From: Pseudisothecium myosuroides
Lineage: Eukaryota > Streptophyta > Bryopsida > Hypnales > Lembophyllaceae
NCBI GenBank assembly: GCA_951799445.1
Contig: OX637293.1
Span: 23,436,001-23,500,000 of the forward strand
Reading direction: 5' to 3'
DNA: 64,000 nucleotides
The translations under genes were made by a program, and so were the position numbers. Every line of letters starts with the position of its first letter. Positions within the stretch are counted from its first letter, which is position 1. Below the pieces are notes generated by a model. The model had not been told where the DNA came from. It did not search any database and saw only the letters and a program-made list of their open reading frames with translations. Shown piece by piece: positions 1 through 10,787 of the stretch.

Positions 1-735
1 AGGAATCCTTAGTCGCGCTAGAACTCCTGGATAGAAAATCCGGTTGAGTGTCCGATCTCCCGTGAGGTCTCGCTGCCCTAGTTGGTAAACGGAAGAGCTT
101 TAGTTGATGCTGGAACGGACGGATTTACTTGTAACCACCTGACTTTGCACGGAGGGAACTTGGCATCAAGGTCGTTGTAGTATGAGAGGATCGTACGGGG
201 GGTCTTTGTGTGACCTGCAAACCGGATCGTTGTCCGGGTGGCTGTGAGAGATCAAACCGGATCCGTGCTAGTGTAGGAAGTAGTGGATTAGAGAAGTGGG
301 TCTTCAGCCACTATAAGTCACAGAAGGAGTGGCGGGCCTGCCACTCTCAAAAGCAAGCGGCAAACCCTCTGATGGTGAAATAGAGGCAAAACTAAACCGG
401 AGTGGAGTGAGAGTACGTGTGAAAGGACCGGATCGGATCGGTCCAGAGGAGTTCCAGGATCCGAAGTTGCAGGATCTTGGGTGGTGGTAGGACCGAATAG
501 CTTGACAGACCGGAAGAAATAGAGAGAGGTCTGGTCGTTGTTTTCGGTGTGTTGTTGTTTCCGGTTTTAGATCTAGGACCGGAAGGTAGAAATTGGATAC
601 TGGCTGAGCTTAAGTTGGAAATAGAGCTAGACACTTCACAGAATCTCGTGGGTTTGATCTTTAGAGTCATTTTGTTATGCTTTAGAGTGGTTTTTGGGAG
701 TATAACAGGGAATTCACTTACTCTGTGCTGCGACA
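1..735 (+). mobile_element. G element, copy 0: 3' tail only
   Basis: This is the last part of a family G element whose body lies left of the window. The stretch at about 300-400 (cttcagccacta, then caaaccctctgatg...agaggc) matches the reverse complement of the tail of G copy 2 near 13200-13290, and the end TGCTGCGACA matches the ACGACA terminus of the other copies. No ORF of the G protein remains here. The end overlaps by two bases the presumed left end of the hAT transposon, so the exact boundary is uncertain. Short ORFs in this stretch look like chance frames. Confidence 0.6.
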
Positions 736-970
736 GCCGTCGACAGGACGGTCGAGGCGTCCCGTCGTAGTGGACGGGACTGTGGACGGCATGTCCGTCC
801 AAAGAAGAGGACGGGCTGCCGCGACGGACTCGAGGGACGGAGCTCGTCGACGGGCTCAGCGTAGACGGATTGTGCGGACGGCCCGGTGCACGCATTTTTG
901 GACGGTTCATGGCGACGGACCCGCTGCGCACAGCAGGGACAGTCCATTCTGGTGACGGTTGAGGGACGCA
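734..970. repeat. GGACGG-rich subterminal array, left end of hAT
   Basis: The sequence repeats GGACGG, GACGGAC and GTCCGTCC in both orientations with irregular spacing of about 10-25 bases. Its GC content is far above that of the neighbouring DNA. A similar array lies at the other end of the transposon. In known hAT elements such repeats bind transposase; that role is inferred here. Confidence 0.6.
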
Positions 971-1541
971 GTTGTGGACGGACCTTCGTTGACATCCTTC
1001 CTCAGAAAAAAGAAGACATACTCAGCGGTTTAGGGCATCGTGACAACTGCGGTTTATGCTCTTGTGGTTCTGATTTATGGGCCCTGTGTCCAAACCAGGC
1101 CTTGGGTTCTTGGACTTTACTGGGTTCAATTATCATTCATTGCATCACCGTCTACGGACATTTCAAACACAACACTTAGAAGTACAAGTACACAGAGATG
1201 GAGGGAAACCATAGTGGGAGTACTATTGCATCCGTCCAAGGTCCTCATGTCCAATCTGCCAGCAACTATAGAGCCGCTGTAAATTGTTGTCAACTTGCTC
1301 CCTTGTGACCAAGGACCGGAAAGTGAAAATACACATAGATGTACAACAAGTTCAAGGTTTAGGATTCAAAGACATAGGCATGCATGTTCGGGACGTCAAG
1401 GTGGAATAAAGGTCAACGCTGTTTAAAAACATTTAGTTGGAAACATTGTCCACTAGATTTACAGAGAAGTTCAAAAAACACAACTCGCATAAACAACAAG
1501 GTACAAGACAAGCTGATGCTGCATTCAAGACTGCATCTATG
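971..1541. other. 3' non-coding part of the hAT element
   Basis: I see no supported gene or repeat here. It lies between the subterminal array and the end of the minus-strand transposase reading frame, so it is probably the 3' untranslated part of that gene. Confidence 0.3.
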
Positions 1542-2355
1542 CTAGCGTTTAGCGCCCCTAGTAATGGGTTTAGGACCGGCTACATTAGGGTCGACTACAC
1601 CAGCCAGTTCTTCGTCAGGTCTTGGTGCTGGGCCCTGTCGCGGTACTGTATTAATGAGAAAATCACTATCTCCGGGGATCTCACCATCCTCTTCTCCACT
1701 GTCTGATGATGAGTCGTCATCTTCAGCCGTAGTGCGAACGCTCCCCTCCGATTCATTGGTGCGACGACGTGAAGAGGGAGGTTCGAGAGAGGATAGAGTC
1801 ACAACAGGTTGTCGACCGGTTGTATCTAAGACACCATCCGTGCTTGGTTCCCCTACATGAGCGAAATCGTCCATACCGACAAATCGTTGCGCTCCCGAGT
1901 CCTTGCGTAGTTTCCGTTTCCGTTGTTGTTTTTTAGAAAGTCTTCCTTTTGTGTCTGGGTTGCCTTGTTTGCGTGAATGTTTGGACACCTTCTTAGGATG
2001 AGCACTTGACCGGCCGATAGTGCGATTGCGTAGTGAAAGATTCATAGCAGGGATTGTTGTTGCCAATCGGGTACCAGCCGATGGACCTGCTCCACAGAGG
2101 GGGGGGGTCGCCAGAAGGTTGCCTACGTAATCCGTGGGGAGATGGGACATTTAGGTCATCCACTGAACATGGCGGATCATCCAAGGGAGTAGGTTGGCGT
2201 TGACTTCCTGATTCCACAGGCGCGGTGATGGCGGTGGCGACGTTTGCAGATCTTCCCCTACGAGTTTGTGTAGACAAGGGGCCAACAATTCTGAATGCCT
2301 CTTCCTCGTTCTGTGTTCCCTCGTTAATTTCAATCCCTGTTTCAATACCCACTTT
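1542..2355 (-). pseudogene. C-terminal extension of the hAT transposase (part 2)
   Basis: This minus-strand stretch continues the transposase frame after the inserted G element. Removing 2356-5859 with one copy of the 5-bp duplication makes the hAT frame read through as RRLVEVGIETGIEINEG without a break. The sequence is low-complexity: an acidic patch (NEEEAF), basic runs (KKQQRKRKLRK), then a serine/aspartate-rich tail (EDDDSSSDSGEEDGE). The frame shifts once, in a run of G residues around 2097-2105, so the two ORFs (ending near 2100 and running from there to 1542) belong together. The role of such an extension is unknown to me. Confidence 0.55.
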
Positions 2356-5300
2356 TGTGGGAGCACGGAAACTTAGAATAAAGGAAGATAGCATAGAAAT
2401 AGGTTAGGAGTTAGTTAAAAATTTCAAAACTTTGGTAAGAAGTAGGAAATTAGATTCGGATACAGATATATTCCGGATAGTTAGAATCCGAGATTGCAGA
2501 TCCTGTAAACCGGGTTTTTCCGAGAACAGGAACGGATCTTAAATCCGAGTTAGGTCGGATCGGAACGAGCTACGGAATAGGTATCCGACCTACGCCGCTA
2601 GGGAACCGTTACGGGAACGGACCTCTTTCCGTTCGCCAAGGGGAACGGTCGGCAGCTCGACTAGTACTTAAACTCTCGTCAGACCTAATCTTCCTCATTC
2701 TTCACTTTGCTGATTGTCTTGCGCACTTAGCTGAGAGAAAGAGTGGTGAGTTAGAGATCGCGACAGGGAGAGACGGGTGAGGTCGGTGCCGATTGCACCG
2801 GATTTAGTAGTTGGTGACGATAAACTATGGCGGAGTCCAGCAAACCGGTAGCACGCTGACCATCTGTCACAGCTCGGATAGTTAGACCGGCCATTCCCGC
2901 CGACCCAACGCACCGGAAGGAGTTAGAGACAGATCTGACCCGGATGGGGTGCGTAGGTTTGATCCACCGACCGTGGAATGTTAAGAACGCGGAGATGCTG
3001 GAACAGCTGATCTCGGGAGTCCCGAATCAGTTCGAGTTGACTGTGAGAGGCCAACCCGGAGCATGGACGGCGGATGTATGGGCTGACGTATACGGGTTTG
3101 GGAAGGACGGATCCGGATTAGGTTCTCGGGTAGAGACGTACGGGATTGGGAAGTTCCGTAATCCGGTTACCACTAAGGACGGATACCCAGTGAGTGACTG
3201 TAAGGACGCTAGGCAGAAACGGGTGTTGGAATTTTTGATTCCGATCATGTATCCGGAAAAGCCCACCCGAGTTACGGTTACGGTGGCCAACACTATCTTT
3301 GGGGCTTTAGAAGATAAGGTAGTTCACTGGGGGAAAGTTCTAGTCGGGATAGTAAAGAAGCTCGTGTCGCACGTAGGGAAGGGGAAGCCGAGTCTTCTCA
3401 GTCCGTACCTATTTCACCTGTATCACCATCAGGAGGTGCTGACTAGTGAAGAGATGGTGATTTACAACACCGGATTAGAAATAGTGAAGTATGGCCTCAC
3501 GCACGAAATTCCACCGGATACTCCAATCGAGGGAGAGGAGGAGGAAGAAGAAGAAGACGAGGACGAGGAAGAAGAACCGCAGCAGCAGGACCTGGGCGAC
3601 AAGCGGGAGAAGAGAAGGAAGTCGACTAATCCGAACTCGAGGGTGGAACAGTTGACCCCGGAAAAGGGAGAGCCGAGTCAACCCCCGGAACCGGAACCGC
3701 AGTCGGACTTCTTCGACGCCGGAACGCAGTGGATGGAGGAGGCCAAGCACATGTATTTCGGCATGTCGGATATGATCCTGGGGATTGCTGCAGAGCTGAA
3801 GGTGGAGCCGGAAGATATCATAAATCAGATCCGGAAACTACCGAGCCCGGATCTGCTTCGTGAGAAGGACGAGCGGATCAAGAGCTTGGAGAAGGAAAGG
3901 GATGACCTGTTAGGTCGGGTGAACTGGGCGGATACGGATGCCGCAGTTGCACGGCAGAAGGAGGCAGAAGCTCTCCAACTCGTCCACAATCTGACCGCGT
4001 TGGTGGAGCAGCCCGCGGAAGCTGTGGTCAAATCCCGACTCTTCACCAATCAGCTGAGTGGCATAGGCCACTTATTCGGGTCCAAGGTAGTAACAATCTT
4101 GGTGGACTACCAAGCTCGGATGGAAGGTATTCTGAAGGAGATGGCGCAACTGTTGGGGCACCTTGACCCAAACAAGCCCTTGGACTTCACCCACTTTCCG
4201 GAGCTGCCCAACGTCGACTTGTTGAAGACGCCCCAGAAGCCGGGGGCAGGGATGAGTTTACCGGCATCCCCAAGACCTACTCCAGGTCAGGCACGGATCC
4301 AGACGAAGACCACGAAGTTCGGCCAAACGAGGAGTGTCCAGTCGATTCCGGTAGAAGCAGGGAGTTCTGTTCCGGCATCCGGGACATCCGTCCGGAGCGA
4401 TTCAATCCACCGGATGGGGGCCTTGTCGAATCCGGCTTGGACCAGTCCGATCGACTTTCCTCATATGCAGAAGGCATCGCCCAAGAGGAATACAACACCG
4501 ATTCAGTTGGACGATTCGCCAGAGAAAGAGACCAGAGTGGAGATGATCCAAGAGTCCGAGAAGGGGGAATTTACTTCCGGCGATGAGACGGATTCGGATG
4601 ACGACCCGCCGCCGATCCAACGGAAGATTCCGCCTCGGGCTGCAACGAAGTCTACTCCATTGAAAGGGAGCAAGAAACCACCTGCAGGGCCAAGTAGCAG
4701 CGCGAAGAAATCAAAGCGGGGAAAGTAATTAGTATGTTTGCAGTTTTAGGATTTTTAATCTGGAGCGGATTTTCCGTGCGTGGGGCCCAGTTCCGGATTC
4801 TTAGGAGTAGTTGACTTTGAACTTTCCGGATATTACGGTTGGTTACTGATTGGTCACCTGGATTTTCAGGTGTTCTTTTTTTGGCTTTTTGTTTGGGTTT
4901 TTAAGTGGAAGGCAGCTTGTTGCCCTTTCATTCCAGCCTTGCCCAGTTTGTGTGCATTAGTTTATGTTCATATTCTCTTTCTCTAATCTGAGCCACTAAG
5001 TGGACATTTGGATTTCTGGCTATGTGCGTGTTTTCTTGAGTTGTTTATGAATGGTGAAAGTGTGAGAGAGGGCGGATGAGGGGAAATCCGGGTTGAGAAT
5101 TAGTTGGACCTGTTTTGAGCGAGTAAGTTTGTGAGGAAGCTTTACTAGAATTGTGAGTAAGGACTTGTGCGTGGTACCTTTAAATTGCCGTAACGGTGAT
5201 CCGGTTCTAAGGAGTGGTGCGGATGCGAGTCCGGAATCCAGGGAGGGTTCCGAGCGGAGATAAGCGACCGCCAGCGGAAAATCCCCACTCACCGGAAGGT

Positions 5301-5859
5301 CTGCCAACCATAGGATCAGTCTGGTAGATAGATGCACGAATCTCTTCCAGTTCCGGTTGTCTTGATCTGTCGTTGTAGTAAGAGTGGAAGGATGCAATTC
5401 TGAGTGACCTATTTTCCGGGCAAGCTACCCGGGGAATTGTGAGGATTGTTACTTTCTCTACTCTGCAATAAAAACTCGGTTAGGATTGTTTTGTGTGAAG
5501 TTTTGCGCAGAGAAATAGATGCCTATGAGTGGTGCGTTCCTACCCCTCCAAAGATCAAATGCAGACACCCTGAGGGTAAAACAGGGGAATAGAAAACCAG
5601 TTGAAGTCGAGAAGTGAGACCCGGGATCCGGATCATACCGGAAACCGGAAAGAGATAGATCCGGATTGGGATCCGGAAAACCATTGTGTAAGAAATAGGA
5701 AAAGAAAGAGGTGTTGCTTGGGGTTTTGGTTGTTTTGATTAAAACCCGGATACTCCTTAGCTTGCTAAAACATACTAGAATCTCCTGGGACGATATTTCG
5801 TGTTATCTTACCATCATTTTGGTGTTAAGGATACTTACGCCTAGATTGCGCGTACGACA
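2356..5859 (+). mobile_element. G element, copy 1, complete (TG...CA, 5-bp duplication)
   Basis: The element starts TGTGGGAGCACGG and ends TACGACA. It is flanked by ACTTT (2351-2355) and ACTTC (5860-5864), a 4-of-5 target duplication. The boundaries are confirmed independently, because cutting the element out reconnects the hAT reading frame. It holds about 470 bp of leader, one large ORF (2827-4728) and about 1.1 kb of tail. No terminal repeats, reverse transcriptase, integrase or poly(A) tail are visible. TG...CA ends with 5-bp duplications are known for LTR-retroelement integration, so it may be a solo LTR carrying an ORF, or a non-autonomous element. Confidence 0.7.
2827..4728 (+). CDS. 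G-element ORF protein, about 634 codons (one in-frame TGA)
   Basis: I do not recognise the function. The frame is open from ATG 2944 to TAA 4728. Comparison with G copy 2 shows that coding begins earlier: ADPTHRKELETDLTRMGCV aligns with the equivalent residues of copy 2, and an ATG at 2827 (MAESSKPVAR) fits its start. A single TGA at 2857-2859 interrupts it, probably from CGA. Domains in order: a conserved globular half (to about 3500) with QRPW/HRPW, ILYPERPT-like, ANTIFGAL and FHLYHHQ motifs; a run of glutamates (about 3529-3580); a coiled coil around REKDERIKSLEKERDDL (3860-3910); a proline/serine-rich part; and a basic lysine tail. A gag-like or plant transposon-associated role is a guess. 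Confidence 0.6.
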
Positions 5860-5862
5860 ACT

Positions 5863-8203
5863 TCCACCAAGCGCCGTGGTCTTCCTTCTTGTGCTACAGT
5901 CGGTGTTATTTCAAGCTCTGGCCGAACAACCTGCTTTACAACCACCTCATTGTCATCTTCAGTAGGGCCACCTCCAATTTCATTTGGCATGTCGGGGCTT
6001 GGAGGAGCGACTCCTTCGTCTCCATTGTCGTCAGGGGACAAATCATCTCCATTGTGAAAGGCATTAGCCGGATTGCGCCTCGCTCCCCTACGTATTGGAG
6101 CACGGAATGGACCATCTGAGTTATCAGAGTCGTCCTCGGACGGATCCGAAAATACAGACCCCCAATCAAGACCATCTGACTCGTTTGCTTCAGTCATTGA
6201 GTCTTCAGACACCATGTTTTCAGTATACCACTTTGCAGGATCTGCACCACCACGCTGTTGAAGAGTCTTCGAATTTGCGTAAATGTAGACCAACTCTTCT
6301 GCACGATCCACATTCAACCTGTTGCGGGATCTATTGTGCACAAATGAGTACATGCTCCAATTGCATTCACACGACGATGCCGAACAAACTTGTGTCAAAA
6401 TACGTCTTGCAATTGGGGCAAGGGTTCGAGCGGCAGCCCCCAACAGGTCCCACCACTCATGTGGTTCTAAATTTAAGGTGGTGGCATCAGGGAGGCCACC
6501 AAATATTCCTTGACCATCTCGAAAGGCTTGGTACTCTGACAGCGCTGATGCGTATGCTTGATTCCCCCCCGACAATTTCAACAACACATTCAGCACTGCA
6601 TCTTTTGCCTCTGGGTCATCCATTAAGGACTAGTCATTCAATAGAAAGGGATTCAAAAGAGCGCTTGCATAGTGCAAATCACTGGCCAACATCTCCCAGC
6701 GAGCGTTAAATGCGTTCAAGGCGCGTATGGCATAGTCGAGGTCCATCCTCAATGGCGGATTAGGCAAACTTTGCACATGCTGCTTCACATTCTTCATCAC
6801 TAACCACGCTTTGCCCATGCACGAGTGTTTCCCATCAAACTCCTTTAAGGCAAACAACACCGGCTCAACCATGTGCACGAAGTTCATACATGTCCTCCAA
6901 AACGCATCTCTCCGCACTTTCCTCCTCACAAAGGCTGCCGCTGCCCTAGTTGTGGCTTTAGTCAATTTATTTACATATTCGTTCCACTGAGGATCCACAA
7001 TGGTCTGCTCTACGGCTTCTCTGACCTCCACCAAGCGCTCTATCATAAGAAAAGTGGTCGCAAAGCGTGTCTCATTTGGCTTCAACAATATTAAATCCGG
7101 CGAATGTCGGTGGAATATGGCGAGAGGCATGTGGTGTGTTTTTATGAATTTTATAATTTTTTTGGCACGTTTCACCATCCTCTTCACCCAGTCTTCTTTA
7201 CCCCAATCCTCCAATAAGAGATCCAATGCATGTGCCGAGCAGCCTTGGAAATACAAGTGTGGGAAGCGAGCAATGATCAAATTGCCAGCTCCGCGCATAT
7301 TGCCTGCGTTGTCGGTGCAAACTTGTACCACATTCTCGGGACCCACCTCCTCAATGTATTCGATCAAACGGTGCGCCACGTATGCTGAGTCTTTATATTC
7401 CCCTGTTGTATCAATGGACCCAAGAAAGACCTCTCCGCTTGTGCATGACAGCATCACATTTATCAAGGGGTGGTGCGTCACATTGTCCCATCCGTCTGAG
7501 CATATTGTCACCCCATACTTGTGGATTGTCCCCTTTGTCTTCTCAGATACCGTTGTCGCCATGTCCTCCCTCGCCGATTCAACAACTTTGTACGTAGCGC
7601 ACCGTAGCCCAGAGGTTTATACAAAACCCTTGACTCCGATGTTGTTGCCACTGCATCTATGAAGGCAGGGTGCCGCGCGAAGTTGAACGGTATGTTGGCT
7701 TCATAAAAAAAAGTAGCCCACTTCTTGTCTAATAATTGTTTCTTCGATGTATTCATTCCTTCCTGGACAGATAATTGCCGCATTGGCTGAGGGTGGGTCA
7801 AACTAGGTCCAGGTGCCTCTGAGGATCGTACATGAGAGCCTTGCCCACCAGTGTTCGCACCCCCTTCCGATGCAGATACTGCGGTAGTTTGTTGTTGTTC
7901 ATTTCGAGTTGCACCCGAGGGCAACGTGGAGGGCGAGGTTATTTCTTCTTCACATGCGGTTCCATGAACAGGTACTAGTGGCACGTTTCCACCACAACTA
8001 AAAAACATGGCTTTCACCACTGCACTCACTTTCTTGCAAGACCTCACCCCGGGCAGGCTATTACTATCGTTCCCTTTCCACCCCAAATGGTACAGCAATC
8101 GATCCTTTCGGTAACTTATGGTCACTTTGCATGCCTTGCATTCCACTTTCCCGTTTCCGGTTTGGGTATACCATGGATCCCAAATTCTTCGGGACCCTCC
8201 CAT
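5863..8203 (-). pseudogene. hAT transposase (BED finger, DUF659-like, dimerisation domain)
   Basis: The likely start is ATG near 8203 (MGGSRRIWDPWYTQTG). A BED-type zinc finger follows (VECKACKV...LLYHLG...SC), then FATFF-like KKWATFFYEANIPFNFARHP and YKPLGYGALRTKLL. A core with CSDGWDN, CTDNAGN and CSAHALDLLLEDWGK is typical of the DUF659/hAT catalytic fold. The C-terminal dimerisation region has SASSCECNWSMYSFVHNRSRNRL, broken here at its usual position. There are two defects: a 1-nt frameshift near 7560-7580 between TKLL and EDMATTVSEK, and an in-frame TAG at 6630-6632 (LLND, stop, SLMDDPEA). An acidic C-terminal extension follows and continues beyond the inserted G element at 2355-1542. 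Cut-and-paste transposase by family; inactive as it stands. Confidence 0.8.
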
Positions 8204-8459
8204 TGCCCTTGTTTCCTCTGCCCAATCACCACCCACGAACAAAGTAACCAGTAACCCACAGACCCCTGAATCCACCAATACAAAAAAAAGGTTAGTATTA
8301 TGAGTGAAGTATAGCGTGGAGGAAGCACTTGCTGTTCTCACGGCACGTGCTCTTCCAACAAGGTCGTCCTGAACTCCGTTCTAGCGCAATGGTTGTACAC
8401 CAACCAAGTCAACAGACCAGAGAGCAACAGGGAAAGGTGTTCCGAGAAAAACGGAAACA

Positions 8460-8843
8460 CGATTATATACCAGTCCGCTGTGGAAGGACACTATTTCCAC
8501 CAGAACAGTGTCAGGCGACGGACCCCTGTGGAGTGTGGACGGACTACTCTGGATCCGTCCCCCAGCGGTTTTACCACTGTGGACGAACGCCATCTGGGCC
8601 CGTCTTCGTCTGGACGGACCATCGTGGACAGACTCGAGGCGATGGTTTAGGCTAACACAGACTTCACGACCTACAGCGACGCTGACCCCGGGGACGGACC
8701 GTCGAGACGGCCTCACGTAGTGGACGGCATCTTCTGCTCGTTTACGGAAGTGGTGCCGTCGACGGCCTCCGACGCCGGGAGGGGACGGCACTTCAGACCG
8801 TCCGCTGGGGGACGGGATGGTGACGAACATGGACGGACCCCTG
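8460..8843. repeat. GGACGG-rich subterminal array, right end of hAT
   Basis: Irregular tandem GGACGG, GTGGACGG and CCGTCC words fill about 380 bp upstream of the transposase start and mirror the array at 734-970. The array ends at GGACGGACCCCTG, which gives the CAGGGG-type terminus expected for a hAT element. Confidence 0.6.
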
Positions 8844-9034
8844 TGCATCGGTCATCCAGAAAAAGGCAAAGGGTAGTGCTGCAGTTTAAGAGGAAATTGA
8901 AGATTTATTCATATTTAGAGGGGGAGAAAAGTGAATACAAAGAGAATGTGAAGCAGATTCACAGTTTGTAAACTACTCCCGCCCAAAATACTGAAACTAA
9001 CTGTGGCACTACTGAGCTGTGTCACTATCTGTTT

Positions 9035-10678
9035 TTACGTTTCAGGGTGTGCTTGCTTGAGCTCTTGTTCTACGCGGGCGTCACGGTAGCATTCCACGGG
9101 AGGTGCCCAGAACGTCGGAGCACCACTAAGGCGTTTCACCGCAGCTGTCAGCGAACGTCGGTGTTGAGCCTCCTCCTTGCATAACTCTCCCAACGTCGCC
9201 TTGAAGGCGCCGAATGCCGAAGTGTCCAGAATCATGTACTCATTGCGCCTGTCTTCCTTCTATATCTTCTGTGCAAGTTTCCCAACTAAATACCCGTCCG
9301 TGTGTATGTTGACACAATGGTCTTTACCAACACGAGTTGGAGACATTTCAGTTCCATGGGCGCCAATAATATACATTAACTCAGGTGCGACCCACCAACG
9401 GTGGTTGCGCAGCTTCTTCAAGTCAGTTCCGATCTTGCATGTGTACCGGGAAGGGACTGCTTCCTGTATGCGGGTAGCCATTCCCCAATCCGTGAGCCCA
9501 ATCCACACAATTTGGCCGTCATCATTGGGGAAGTGAAACATAATGTTTGCTGGTATGATGTCATTATGGAGGACAGAGGCTTGTTGGACTGCTTCGACAA
9601 TGCAAATCAAGGCCCATGCGAGAGCGGTGCGATTACGTCGGTACGCAATAATTCGCTTGGCCTGTTGCTTGTCTTGTTCGCTGGCGTAGTATGCAAGCTC
9701 TTCATACTCCCCGTAGTCCTTGGCACGGTCGTCCGCATTTATCATGTCGGCCAACGTGCCTCCATTCCACCAGTGGGAAAAACACTCCATTGTCTCCCCA
9801 TGAATTGCAAAGAACTTAATGACCCCCGGATGGTCAACGGGACATACCATGGCCTCGATGGACAACTTCTCTTGGCTTCTCTGCAAGTTATCCCCAGGCA
9901 GGGACATCTTCCCAGCTAGATGCATCGTTTTTGGAATTTGGGGACACTTCTGGAGGAACACCTTCCGCACCCGACCATGCCCTCCCCGTGCGGTGTGGCC
10001 CGACAAGGGATACACAACCACCGTAGATGGCAAGAAGAGTACAGCACCTGCTTGCCCTATTCCAATTGCCTGCTCCTAATTTTTTTGAAACCAGGGGGCC
10101 TTGCTCACATTGCAATTGGACAGTGGACGTACTGCTTTTGCCCACCACTCCACCTTCTGATGCCAAACGGCGGCATCTCCTCGCTTCGGTGGTGCGTTCT
10201 GATTGAAGCCACGAAGTTTTGCAGCGATGTGAGGGAGGTTCGTGATGCAGGTTTGAACTTGATCCTCCAACCACTGGTCAAAGCCTTCCTTCAGGCGATC
10301 ATCGTGCCATTTTTCCTCGTTTATGAGCACCCCGAACATACAGCGCAGCTTGTTTCTGATTCGATCCATTCCAGCGGATCCAAGCTGGACGTACGTTTTG
10401 TTCAGTTGGTCCACCGTATATTTCCCAAAAAAATCTAACGCCATCCTGTGCACAGCCGTCGTTGCTTCCTTCGACGGCCACTTCCCCTACCGATCAATTT
10501 TTCGTCGGTTCCTTTTCTTCTTCCTCTTCTCTTTCTTCGACTCCGCAGCGCCAGGAGGAGTCACTTGTCCCGGCTCTGACGCGCAATCCGGGCTGTCGGG
10601 CGATGAAACCACTTCAAGGGCGGCAGTGGCATCCAACCAGTCCGACACCTTCCTCTTCCCGGACGGTCTTTCCGTCAT
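9035..10678 (-). pseudogene. Divergent protein kinase gene with three in-frame TAG codons
   Basis: One minus-strand frame runs from ATG 10678 to TAA 9035 with no frameshift, broken only by TAG at 10487-10489, 10076-10078 and 9260-9262. The N-terminal 60 residues are serine-rich and basic (KKEKRKKKRNRRK). A region with KLRCMFGVLINEEKWHDDRL follows, then a kinase fold: glycine-loop-like ARGGHGRV, lysine in LAGKM, glutamate in SIEAM, catalytic loop HNDIIPAN (HRD changed to HND, aspartate kept), DWG in place of DFG, and WWVAPEL for APE. The last 70 residues are KEDRRNEYMILDTS onward. It could be a decayed host gene, a gene captured by a transposon, or a gene read through amber codons. The kinase assignment is good; the substrate is unknown. 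Confidence 0.7.
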
Positions 10679-10787
10679 GGCTGCACCTAGTTCGTTGGCC
10701 CCCCCCTTTTGAGCGCTTGTTTACCCACCCTTGGTAAAAAAGCGAGCACAACCAGGCTCTCGGTTTAAACAACCGTTTTGACTCGAT

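Larger units (their letters stand above)
734..8843 (-). mobile_element. hAT-type DNA transposon, interrupted by a G element
   Basis: A minus-strand hAT transposase gene is flanked on both sides by GC-rich arrays built on GGACGG (about 734-970 and 8460-8843), as expected for hAT subterminal repeats. The right end reads CAGGGGTCCGTCC on the minus strand; the left end starts CAGCCGTC, so the terminal repeat is short and imperfect. The 8-bp flanks TGCTGCGA and TGCATCGG agree at only 5 of 8 positions, so the target duplication is decayed or misplaced. A complete G element (2356-5859) sits inside the gene. The element lies just 3' of the kinase pseudogene. Confidence 0.6.

Noticed and set aside
9035..10678. 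TAG read as a sense codon (alternative code or suppression)
   Set aside because: The G copies show TAG against CAG in sister sequences, and other frames end in TAG normally. C-to-T decay explains the pattern more simply.
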